A stretch of 64,000 nucleotides of DNA from an uncultured delta proteobacterium (GTDB taxonomy: Bacteria > Desulfobacterota > Desulfovibrionia > Desulfovibrionales > Desulfovibrionaceae), in contig CAIMRY010000008.1 in NCBI GenBank assembly GCA_903843965.1, forward strand, positions 124,001-188,000. The letters are read 5' to 3'. The notes under the pieces are model-generated. The model was not told where the DNA came from. It saw only the letters and a list, made by a program, of their open reading frames with translations, and ran no database searches. Shown in pieces: positions 45,053-52,490 of this stretch; positions within the stretch are counted from its first letter, which is position 1, and each line of letters opens with the position of its first letter. A program made the position numbers and the translations under genes.

Positions 45053-47730
45053 TGCGGGGTCACGCTCTTTTTCCATTCATGCAGCAGGGTCAGGGCCGCC
45101 AGGGGCGACAGGCCGTTCACGTCCAATCGTCGGAGTTCTATCAGCACCGGGCTTTCAGGCTCCGGGGACGTCGGCTCCGGGCCAGTCGCCAAGCCAGTTG
45201 CCAGGCCGGGCAGCAGGGTCTGCCGGGCCAAAATGGCCTGGGAAGCGCCCGTGCGCTCACTTTGCGATTTTTCCTCGAGAGACGCAAGGATTTCTCTTGC
45301 ACGCTGGACAACGCCCTGGGGCACCCCGGCCAGGCGCGCCACCTCAATGCCGTAGCTCTTGTCCGCCGGGCCGGGCACCAGTTTGCGCAAGAACACGATC
45401 TCACCCTTCCACTCGCGCACCGCGATGTTCAGGTTGCGCAAGCCGGGGATGCGGCCCTCCAGGGCGGTCAGCTCGAAATAGTGCGTGGCGAAGAGCGTGC
45501 GCACCTGGCTGCGGCCGCGCCGGGACAGCTCCTCCACCACGGCCCAGGCCAGGGCCAGGCCGTCGAAGGTGCTGGTGCCCCGGCCGATCTCGTCCAGGAT
45601 GACCAGGCTGCGCGAGGTGGCCTGGCGCAGGATGCGCGCGGTCTCCATCATCTCGACCATGAAGGTGCTCTGGCCGCGGGCCAGGTTGTCCGAGGCCCCC
45701 ACGCGGGAGAACACGCGGTCCACCAAGCCCAGCCGCGCGCTTTTGGCCGGAACAAACGAGCCCATCTGGGCCAGGATGGTGATCAGCGCGGCCTGGCGCA
45801 GCACGGTGGACTTGCCCGCCATGTTCGGTCCGGTGATGAGCAGGATGCGCCGGGTTTCGTCCAGGCGCAGGTCGTTGGGGATGTAGTTGGCCGCGCCGCT
45901 GGCGGCCTCCACCACCGGGTGGCGGCCCTGGATGATCTCGGTTTCGATGCCCTCGTGCAGCTCCGGGCGGTTCCAGTCGTTCTGGCGCGCGGCCTCGGCC
46001 AAGCCCTGCCAGTAGTCCAGCCCGGCCAGGCCCCCGGCCATGAACATGAAGCGTGTGCGAAGGTTCGCCAAGCGCTCACGCAATTCGTTAAACAATCGGT
46101 ATTCCAGCGACTTGCGTTCATCCGCTGCGGTGATCAAGCGATCTTCGAGCTCTTTGAGCTCATTTGTGATGTAGCGTTCGCAGTTGACCAGGGTCTGGCG
46201 GCGGATGAAATGCTCCGGCACCTGGCCCTGGTAGGCGTGGGAGATCTCCATGTAATAGCCGAAAATTTTGTTGTAGCCGAGCTTGAGCTTGGGGATGCCG
46301 CAGGCGTCGCGTTCGCGCTCCAGCATGGCCTGGATGCGCGCCTCGCCGTGCTCGGTGAGGGAGATGAGTTCGTCCAGGGCCGGGTCATAGCCGGGCAGGA
46401 ACAGGCCGCCGTCGGTGATGACCAGGGGCGGGGCGTCGACCAGGGCGCGCGAAAGCAGCTCGGCCACGTCGGTCATGGAGTCCCAGGACGCGAGGAGGTT
46501 GTTGAGCTCGGTTGGGGTGGCTGTCTCGCCGCCGCCAACAGTGCCGCCAACAGCCTGCCGGAGCACTTCCAGCAGGCCGGGCAGCCGGGCCAGGCTTTCG
46601 CGCACGGCCACGAGATCTCTGGGCGTGGCGCGGGAAAGGGCGATGCGCGTGGCCAGGCGCTCCAGGTCGCGCACCTCGGCGAGCTGGCGGCGCAGGTCCT
46701 GGCGCAGGGAGTCGCGCCGGAACAGAAAGTCAACCACATCGAGCGTGCGCGCGACAGGGGCCAGCTCGCGCCAGGGCTGGCGCAGGCGGGACTCCAGCAG
46801 GCGTCCGCCCATGGCTGTCTGGGTGAAGTCGAGCACCTGCCAGAGGGTGCCCGGCCCGGGGCGGCCGTCCAGCCTGCGGAAGATCTCCAGGTTGCGCTCG
46901 GTGAGCTCGTCGAGCACCAAATGGCGCGAGAGGTCGAGCAGTTGGAACTCGCCCAGGGGCGGGAAGTCCGTCATCTGGGTGCGCCGCAGGTAGCCCAGCA
47001 GCGCGCCGAGCGCGCGCACCAGCTCCGGCTTGTCGGCCAGGGCCAGGGTGGCCAGCTCCGGGGCGTTCTGCGCGCGCAGCACGGACTCTGTGGCGGCGGA
47101 CAGGTCAAAGGTGCTGGGGCTGGGCAGCTGCGTCACCTGAGCGCCCAGCTCGGCGTACTGCTGCGGAACCTTGGCGCCTGGCGGCAGGAGCAGCTCGCGC
47201 GGGGCGATCTTCATGGCCCATTGCCAGAGGTCGCTCTCGCGCCGGGAGTACAGGCCCGACCACTCCGCGGTGGAGATGTCCGCCCAACCCAGGCCGCCAG
47301 CGCCCTTGCCCTCGTCCCAGAAGAGCGCGGCAAGGTAGTTATGGGTCTTTGCGGTGAGCGAGAGGTCCTCAACAACGGTGCCGGGGGTAAGCACGCGGGT
47401 CACGGCGCGCTTCACCAGCCCCTTGGCCAGGCGCGGATCCTCAATCTGGTCGCATATGGCGATTTTATAGCCTTTCTCCAGAAGCTGCGCCAGGTAACCC
47501 TCCACGGCGTGGTGGGGCACGCCGCACATGGGCACCTTGGCCTCGGCGCCGGGGTTGCGGGAGGTCAGGGTGATGGAGAGCTCGCGCGCGGCGGTCTCGG
47601 CGTCGTCGAAGAACAGCTCGAAGAAGTCGCCCATGCGGAAGAACAGCAGGGCATCCGGGTGCTCGGCCTTGACCTGCATGTACTGCTCGAACATGGGGGT
47701 GAGCTTCGGGGCGTTCATGCGGGTGTCCAT
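45049..47730 (-). CDS. mutS: DNA mismatch repair protein MutS
   Basis: Recognises mispairs and small loops and recruits the repair machinery. The 893 residues show the mismatch-reading motif GDFFELFFDDA (the Phe-x-Glu of MutS, FFE here), the clamp and lever helices, Walker A ITGPNMAGKST (about 630) and Walker B LVILDEIGRGTSTFDG, ending with a tail containing RLDVNGLSPLAALTLLHEWK. Just before that, a 12-nt repeat gives LATGLATGPEPTSPEPES. No mutL is present in the window. It follows the lapB-like gene by 28 bp. Confidence 0.97.
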   Translation of the reverse strand: MDTRMNAPKLTPMFEQYMQVKAEHPDALLFFRMGDFFELFFDDAETAARELSITLTSRNPGAEAKVPMCGVPHHAVEGYLAQLLEKGYKIAICDQIEDPRLAKGLVKRAVTRVLTPGTVVEDLSLTAKTHNYLAALFWDEGKGAGGLGWADISTAEWSGLYSRRESDLWQWAMKIAPRELLLPPGAKVPQQYAELGAQVTQLPSPSTFDLSAATESVLRAQNAPELATLALADKPELVRALGALLGYLRRTQMTDFPPLGEFQLLDLSRHLVLDELTERNLEIFRRLDGRPGPGTLWQVLDFTQTAMGGRLLESRLRQPWRELAPVARTLDVVDFLFRRDSLRQDLRRQLAEVRDLERLATRIALSRATPRDLVAVRESLARLPGLLEVLRQAVGGTVGGGETATPTELNNLLASWDSMTDVAELLSRALVDAPPLVITDGGLFLPGYDPALDELISLTEHGEARIQAMLERERDACGIPKLKLGYNKIFGYYMEISHAYQGQVPEHFIRRQTLVNCERYITNELKELEDRLITAADERKSLEYRLFNELRERLANLRTRFMFMAGGLAGLDYWQGLAEAARQNDWNRPELHEGIETEIIQGRHPVVEAASGAANYIPNDLRLDETRRILLITGPNMAGKSTVLRQAALITILAQMGSFVPAKSARLGLVDRVFSRVGASDNLARGQSTFMVEMMETARILRQATSRSLVILDEIGRGTSTFDGLALAWAVVEELSRRGRSQVRTLFATHYFELTALEGRIPGLRNLNIAVREWKGEIVFLRKLVPGPADKSYGIEVARLAGVPQGVVQRAREILASLEEKSQSERTGASQAILARQTLLPGLATGLATGPEPTSPEPESPVLIELRRLDVNGLSPLAALTLLHEWKKSVTPQ
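45157..45204 (-). repeat. 12-nt tandem repeat in the mutS linker
   Basis: Four units of 12 nt in two pairs (starts 45157, 45169, 45181, 45193) encode LATG LATG PEPT SPEP, a flexible linker before the C-terminal segment. Confidence 0.65.
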
Positions 47731-47758
47731 GCTGCGGCTCTAGGTGTCTGGCCGGGCG

Positions 47759-48898
47759 TCAGGAGAATTCCTGCCGGAACAGGATGCTGTGCCAGGAGCG
47801 GCAGCGCGGGCAGACGAAGAAGGTCTTGTCCCAGCGGAACCCGCAGGCCTGGCAGACAAAGCGCTTGGATTTGCGCGCGTGGCAGATGAAGTAGGCCATC
47901 TGGTCGCGCAGGAAATGCGTCAGCTCCTGGTCCGTCAAGACCAGGGTCACCAGCTCCAGCCGGGCCAGCCAGAAGTCGGCGTTGAGCACCAGGGCCTTTT
48001 CCAACCAGTGCTTGGCGTTCTCCAGGTCGGCCTCGAAGAGAAACAGCTTGGCGCAGTAGTAGCACAACAGGGTGTCCGGCGGGAAGGCCGCCAGCGCCTG
48101 CACCGAGGCCTGGACCAGTTCGCTGATGCGCTCACGGGGCAGGGACGCTGCGCCGCTGCCGCCGCCATTCTCCACGCGCGAGGCGGACAGGGCCTCCAGC
48201 AGGCCCTCCAGCAGCAGGAAGCGCTGCGGGGCCGGGATGGCGGCGCAGGCGCTGTGCAGTGTCGCCCGCAGCTGCTCGCTGTTGCCGGACAGGGTGGCCT
48301 GGACCACGCTGGCCAGCCAGGCTTCCGGCGAAGCCGGGAAGGCCGCCAGGGCCTGCCGGATGAACTTTTCGCCCTGGACCGGGTCGCCCTGGCGGAAGTG
48401 CTCGCCAGCCTGGCGCGCCAGGAAGTGGGCCTCGGCCATGGCGCGGCCCATGCGGCCGTAGTGCTCGGCCGCGCGCTCGAATTCGCCGGAATCCGCAGCC
48501 AGGCGGGCCAGCTCCAGCTCGATCTCCTCGGTGCGGCCCAGGACCGCGCTGGCGTCCTCAAAGGCCTGGCGCGACTTGTCGAGCATGCCGCCGCGGCGGA
48601 AGTCACGGCCCAGCTCGAACTGGCTGCGCGCCTTGAGCGCCGGGTCCAGCCCGGGCCGGGCGATGAGGCTGTTGCGGATGTGGATGGCCCGCTCGATCTC
48701 GCCCTGGGAGCGGTAGAGATTGCCCAGGGCCAAGTAGATTTCGACGGATTCCGGGTTGTTGCGGACGGCCTGTGAGAGTTCCTCAATGGCCGCGCGGGTG
48801 TCCTGGAGCGTGTGTTGTTCGCCCGCGCCAGAGGGGCCGGGCAGGGAATGCGGCTTGGACTTGCGGCGTCCGAGGCGGAAGAGCTCGTTCCAGGGCAC
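47759..48898 (-). CDS. LapB-like TPR protein with C-terminal zinc ribbon
   Basis: The 379-residue product contains successive TPR-like helical repeats (for example NPESVEIYLALGNLYRSQGE at about 48-67) and ends in a rubredoxin-like zinc ribbon, FVCQACGFRWDKTFFVCPRC, as in LapB/YciM, the E. coli protein controlling LpxC turnover and LPS synthesis. The N-terminal membrane anchor of E. coli LapB is missing; the start is polar and basic (MPWNELFRLGRRKSK). The next gene upstream encodes a LapA-like membrane protein, which could tether it. Confidence 0.8.
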   Translation of the reverse strand: MPWNELFRLGRRKSKPHSLPGPSGAGEQHTLQDTRAAIEELSQAVRNNPESVEIYLALGNLYRSQGEIERAIHIRNSLIARPGLDPALKARSQFELGRDFRRGGMLDKSRQAFEDASAVLGRTEEIELELARLAADSGEFERAAEHYGRMGRAMAEAHFLARQAGEHFRQGDPVQGEKFIRQALAAFPASPEAWLASVVQATLSGNSEQLRATLHSACAAIPAPQRFLLLEGLLEALSASRVENGGGSGAASLPRERISELVQASVQALAAFPPDTLLCYYCAKLFLFEADLENAKHWLEKALVLNADFWLARLELVTLVLTDQELTHFLRDQMAYFICHARKSKRFVCQACGFRWDKTFFVCPRCRSWHSILFRQEFS

Positions 48899-48912
48899 GG
48901 CGGTTTTGCCCG

Positions 48913-49254
48913 TTACGCGCCGGGCTGCTGCTGCTTGTTCTCAGGTTGGTTCAGGGGAAGGGTGCGCAGGGCCAGGGCCTCGTCCTCAAGGGTGGCGTGC
49001 TGCCTGCGCAGGGCCTTGAGCTCCAGGCCGAGGCGGATGCGCTCCACCAGCAGGAACCCCAGCGCGAAGACCACGCCCAGCAGAAAGGCCGCCAGCACGA
49101 ACAGGTACATGGGCAGCGGAACAGAGATCAGGTGCAGGGTGACGAGATTGAACTCCAACTGCAGGCTTGTGGACATGGGCCCATTGTTCTGCACAAAGAA
49201 GAGCATGGACACGACAAAAAGTAGGGCGAGCATGAGGGCCTTGAGGTAGCGCAT
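48913..49254 (-). CDS. LapA-family (DUF1049) membrane protein
   Basis: A 113-residue protein with two membrane helices (about 4-22 and 48-70) separated by a short periplasmic loop, with the family QNN motif after helix one, then a cytosolic coiled coil (RIRLGLELKALRRQH). That is the LapA layout. AAGGAG precedes the ATG. Pairing with the lapB-like gene supports a role in envelope biogenesis. Confidence 0.85.
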   Translation of the reverse strand: MRYLKALMLALLFVVSMLFFVQNNGPMSTSLQLEFNLVTLHLISVPLPMYLFVLAAFLLGVVFALGFLLVERIRLGLELKALRRQHATLEDEALALRTLPLNQPENKQQQPGA

Positions 49255-49275
49255 TGGGACTCCTTTCTGCCTGGA

Positions 49276-49761
49276 TCAGCCCAGGGCGTCGAAATGGGGC
49301 TTGAGGCGGTTGTAGGTGGAGCGCAGGTGCTCCGGCATGACTCTGGTCTCGCTGAACACGGCCATGAACGAGGCGTCGCCGTTCCAGCGCGGCACGATCT
49401 GGAGGTGGATGTGCGCGGCGATGCCCGAGCCCGCCGCCTCGCCCAGGTTCAGCCCGGCGTTGATGCCGTGCGGCTTGAAGACCTGCCCCAGGATGCGCAC
49501 GCAGGACTGCAGCAGGTCCATGTTCTCGTGCGCCTCCTCCGGGGCCAGGTCGGTCAGGCAGCTCACGTGGCGGTAAGGCGTCACCATGAGGTGGGCGTTG
49601 TTGTAAGGGAAGCGGTTCATGATGACGTAGTTGTGGCGGCCACGGCGCAGGATGAGGCGTTCCGCGTCCTCGCCCGTGTGGGTTGGGACGCAAAACACGC
49701 ACTCATCCGGCTTCGGGCCGAGTATGTAGTCAAGCCGCCAGGGGGCCCATAAAACGTCCAT
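49276..49761 (-). CDS. HIT-family nucleotide hydrolase or transferase
   Basis: A 161-residue histidine triad protein: CVFC (21-24), NRFPYNNAHLMVTPYRHV, and the active site AAHIHLQIVPRW, in which the triad's last His is Gln as in AP4A phosphorylase-like members. The substrate is probably a dinucleoside polyphosphate or AMP ester. First gene of the run to rarA. Upstream 92 bp to the permease stop have no evident terminator. Confidence 0.88.
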   Translation of the reverse strand: MDVLWAPWRLDYILGPKPDECVFCVPTHTGEDAERLILRRGRHNYVIMNRFPYNNAHLMVTPYRHVSCLTDLAPEEAHENMDLLQSCVRILGQVFKPHGINAGLNLGEAAGSGIAAHIHLQIVPRWNGDASFMAVFSETRVMPEHLRSTYNRLKPHFDALG

Positions 49762-49853
49762 GCCGCATTCACCTGCCCAGGATGTCTGGCCTCAAGCCAG
49801 CTGCAGGAACATTCTACAGCGGGCTTCGGATCAGGGCAAGGCCTGCCCGTATT

Positions 49854-51176
49854 CTAGCCAAAGGAGTAATATCGAACGTATATGTACAGCGATGAAATGG
49901 CAAGGGTGAGCATGGTGACCGGAATGCCGTACTTCATGAAGCGCAGGAAGGTGATGGGTTTGCCCGCCTTTTCGGCCATGCCCACGATGATGACGTTGGC
50001 CGAGGCGCCGATGGCCGTGCCGTTTCCGCCCAGGCATGCGCCCAGGGACAGCGCCCACCAGACCGGCAGCATCTTGGCGTGCTGCAGGGCGTTCACCCCT
50101 GTGCCGCCGAAGATCTTTTCGGCCATTTCAACCAGCAGCGGGTTCATGGTGGCCACGAAGGGGATGTTGTCCACGATGGCGGAGGCGAAGCCCGAGAACC
50201 AGACCATGACCATGCTGAGCACCAGGGTGTTGTCGGCCGTGGGCGCGGTGAGCGCGATCATCTGCTGGGACATGAAGGAGATCATTCCGGCCTTCACCGT
50301 GCCGCCGATGATGATGAACAGGCCGATGAAGAAGAAGATCGTGGGCCACTCCACCTCCACCAGGACCTGGTGGGGATCTTCGCCGCTGATCAGCAGCAGC
50401 GTGGCGGCGCCCGCCAGGGCGATGGTGGCCGGCTCAAAGTGCAGGAAGCCGTGGATCACGAAGCCGCAGATGGTCAGGCACATGATGATGCCGGACTTCA
50501 TGAGCAGCTTGGGGTCTTTGATCATCTCGCGCTCGTTCATGGCCATGACGCGGACCTTGTTCTCCTCGCTGACATGGAGCCTTTTCCCGAACACGATCTT
50601 CCAGAAGAGCATCCAGACGATCATGATGATGATGATGACCGGGGTCAGGTGGATGATGAAATCCATGAAGTTCAGCCCGGCCTTGGACGCGATCATGATG
50701 TTGGGCGGATCGCCGATGAGGGTTGCAGTGCCGCCGATGTTCGAGGCCATCGCCTCGGTGATCAAAAAGGGGATCGGGTCGATCTCCAGTTCGTCGGCGA
50801 TGAGCAGGGTGACCGGCGCGAGCAGAAGCACCGTGGTCACGTTGTCCAGAAAGGCCGAGGCCACGGCTGTGATCACGGCGAAAATGACCATGATCGAGAA
50901 CGGATTGCCCCGGCCCAGCTTGGCGGCCTTGATCGCAATATACTGAAACACGCCGGTCTTGCTCATAATATTGACCATGATCATCATGGAGATGAGCAGA
51001 AAGATGACGTTCCAGTCAACGCCCAGGTCGACGCTGTGAAACGCGTCATCCTGGGTGAGCACCTTGAGCACCAGGGTCAGCGCTGCGCCGACCAGGGCCA
51101 CCTTGGTCTTGTGAATTTTTTCCGAGACGATGGCGGCGTAACAGACAAGAAAAATGCACGTGGCAACCCAGAACAT
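49854..51176 (-). CDS. ArsB/NhaD-type ion transporter (SLC13-like permease)
   Basis: Integral membrane protein of 440 residues with about eleven hydrophobic segments. It has AFLDNVTTVLLLAPV in the first half, EAMASNIGGTATLIGDPPN, and the repeat-related ASAIVDNIPFVATMNPL and GNGTAIGASANVI in the second, the paired signatures of the ArsB/NhaD superfamily. The ion cannot be told from sequence: sodium/proton exchange or an organic or inorganic anion is possible. ATG 51174-51176 follows AGGGAGA. It is co-transcribed with a CBS-pair protein and a flavin reductase, suggesting redox- or nucleotide-linked control. Confidence 0.88.
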   Translation of the reverse strand: MFWVATCIFLVCYAAIVSEKIHKTKVALVGAALTLVLKVLTQDDAFHSVDLGVDWNVIFLLISMMIMVNIMSKTGVFQYIAIKAAKLGRGNPFSIMVIFAVITAVASAFLDNVTTVLLLAPVTLLIADELEIDPIPFLITEAMASNIGGTATLIGDPPNIMIASKAGLNFMDFIIHLTPVIIIIMIVWMLFWKIVFGKRLHVSEENKVRVMAMNEREMIKDPKLLMKSGIIMCLTICGFVIHGFLHFEPATIALAGAATLLLISGEDPHQVLVEVEWPTIFFFIGLFIIIGGTVKAGMISFMSQQMIALTAPTADNTLVLSMVMVWFSGFASAIVDNIPFVATMNPLLVEMAEKIFGGTGVNALQHAKMLPVWWALSLGACLGGNGTAIGASANVIIVGMAEKAGKPITFLRFMKYGIPVTMLTLAISSLYIYVRYYSFG

Positions 51177-51186
51177 GATGTCTCCC

Positions 51187-51651
51187 TCAAACCGTAGCGG
51201 GAAGTCCGCAGATTTCGACAGCGATATGCTTAAGAATTTCCTTGCGGCCGACATCGCCGACAAGGATGCCGGCGGCGTCGACCACGGGCAGCGCGTTGTA
51301 CCGGCTCTCTTGAAGCCGGACATCGGCCTCGATGAGGGTGTCCTCGGGATTCAGGAGCAGAAGGTCGTGCTGCATGATGTCTGCTGCGGTGAGGTGCTGG
51401 CATTCTTCAAAACGTTTGCGGATGAGCTCCGCTCCATCTGAAATGGAGGCGGCAAGACCAGCTGTGAGGTAGGAGGGCACCAGTTTCTTCATCATGTCCA
51501 GGTTGGCGACGACCCCGAGCAGTTTCCCTGCTTCATCCGTGACGTAGGTGTGGCGGGTTTCCGTGCTGGCGTGTGTGGCCAGCAGCGTTGGAAAGTCCGT
51601 GTCCGGGGCGACACGGGTGAGTTCCGTGTTCATGAACCGTATGATCTTCAT
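51187..51651 (-). CDS. CBS-pair protein
   Basis: The 154-residue product consists of two CBS motifs: one around THASTETRHTYVTDEAGKLLG, the other around MQHDLLLLNPEDTLIEAD through NALPVVDAAGILVGDV. Such pairs bind adenosine nucleotides and regulate partner proteins. The partner is probably the permease 10 bp downstream. ATG 51649-51651 is preferred because AGGAGG lies 5 nt upstream; a GTG seven codons earlier would overlap that site. Confidence 0.88.
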   Translation of the reverse strand: MKIIRFMNTELTRVAPDTDFPTLLATHASTETRHTYVTDEAGKLLGVVANLDMMKKLVPSYLTAGLAASISDGAELIRKRFEECQHLTAADIMQHDLLLLNPEDTLIEADVRLQESRYNALPVVDAAGILVGDVGRKEILKHIAVEICGLPATV

Positions 51652-51668
51652 GCGCTCCTCCTCGGGGC

Positions 51669-52433
51669 TCACGACTTTTTGGAACTGAATACAAAGGCTT
51701 CCCTATCCACTGTGCTCGGGTCCACGCCAGTTTGCGAAAGCTCCGCCAGGACGGCCTGCTGCATCTCGGGCGGGCCGCACAGGTAGAAGGAGGCGTTCGT
51801 GGAGGTGATGTGGCGAGCAAAAACATCCTGACTCAACCGACCGTATTCGTGCGAAATTTTTCCCTTGCGGCCATCGGCGAAGACCGGGGCGGGCTGCTGG
51901 TCGCCGGGCGCCACGCGGCTGAAGGCGTGGACCACATGCAGCTTGAGGCTTTTGGTCAAGTCCTCCAGCTCCTTCGCGGCAAAGGCGTCCTGCGGGGTCT
52001 TGTTGGCCCAGAACAGGGTGATCTCATTGTCCGCAGCGGTCTCCTTGAAGTGCCGCAGCACGCTCAAGAACGGGGTGATGCCGACCCCGCCGGCGATCAT
52101 GACGATCTGCTTGCTGGCGTCGATGTCCTTGCAGAACTGGCCAAAGGGGCCGTTGCACTGGATGGGGGTGCCGGGCTGGATTTCCGGAATGGAGGAGGTG
52201 AAGGCCCCGGATTTCTTGATGGTCATGCGCAGGGTGTCTTCGCCCGGGGCGCTGGACAGGGTGAAGGGGTGCGGAGCGGACCACTGCCCGTCCTTGAAGA
52301 TGCGGATGGAGGCGTACTGGCCGGGCTTGCGGTTCTTGAACCGCTCCATGTCCGGTCCGGAAAAGGAGATCGTGGTCGTGTCTTCGTTTTCCTTCTCAAC
52401 CTTGATGATCTTGAGAGTCGTGTCCTCGGTCAT
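51669..52433 (-). CDS. Ferredoxin reductase-type FAD/NAD(P)-binding oxidoreductase
   Basis: A 254-residue protein of the ferredoxin-NADP reductase fold: KPGQYASIRI and HPFTLSSAP for flavin binding, CNGPFGQF, the NAD(P) motif MIAGGVGITPFLS and a C-terminal YLCGPPEMQQAV. There is no fused ferredoxin domain, so it needs an external partner. GGAGG precedes ATG 52431-52433. The link to the permease and CBS gene is positional. Confidence 0.85.
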   Translation of the reverse strand: MTEDTTLKIIKVEKENEDTTTISFSGPDMERFKNRKPGQYASIRIFKDGQWSAPHPFTLSSAPGEDTLRMTIKKSGAFTSSIPEIQPGTPIQCNGPFGQFCKDIDASKQIVMIAGGVGITPFLSVLRHFKETAADNEITLFWANKTPQDAFAAKELEDLTKSLKLHVVHAFSRVAPGDQQPAPVFADGRKGKISHEYGRLSQDVFARHITSTNASFYLCGPPEMQQAVLAELSQTGVDPSTVDREAFVFSSKKS

Positions 52434-52490
52434 GCGCACCTCCCGGCAAAAAGGCAACCGGTGTTGTCAAGCTCAGAAAAGGAATGCACG

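Noticed and set aside
45052-47889. About 945-codon open frame antisense to mutS
   Set aside because: Same shadow composition and no ribosome site. mutS on the other strand is unambiguous.
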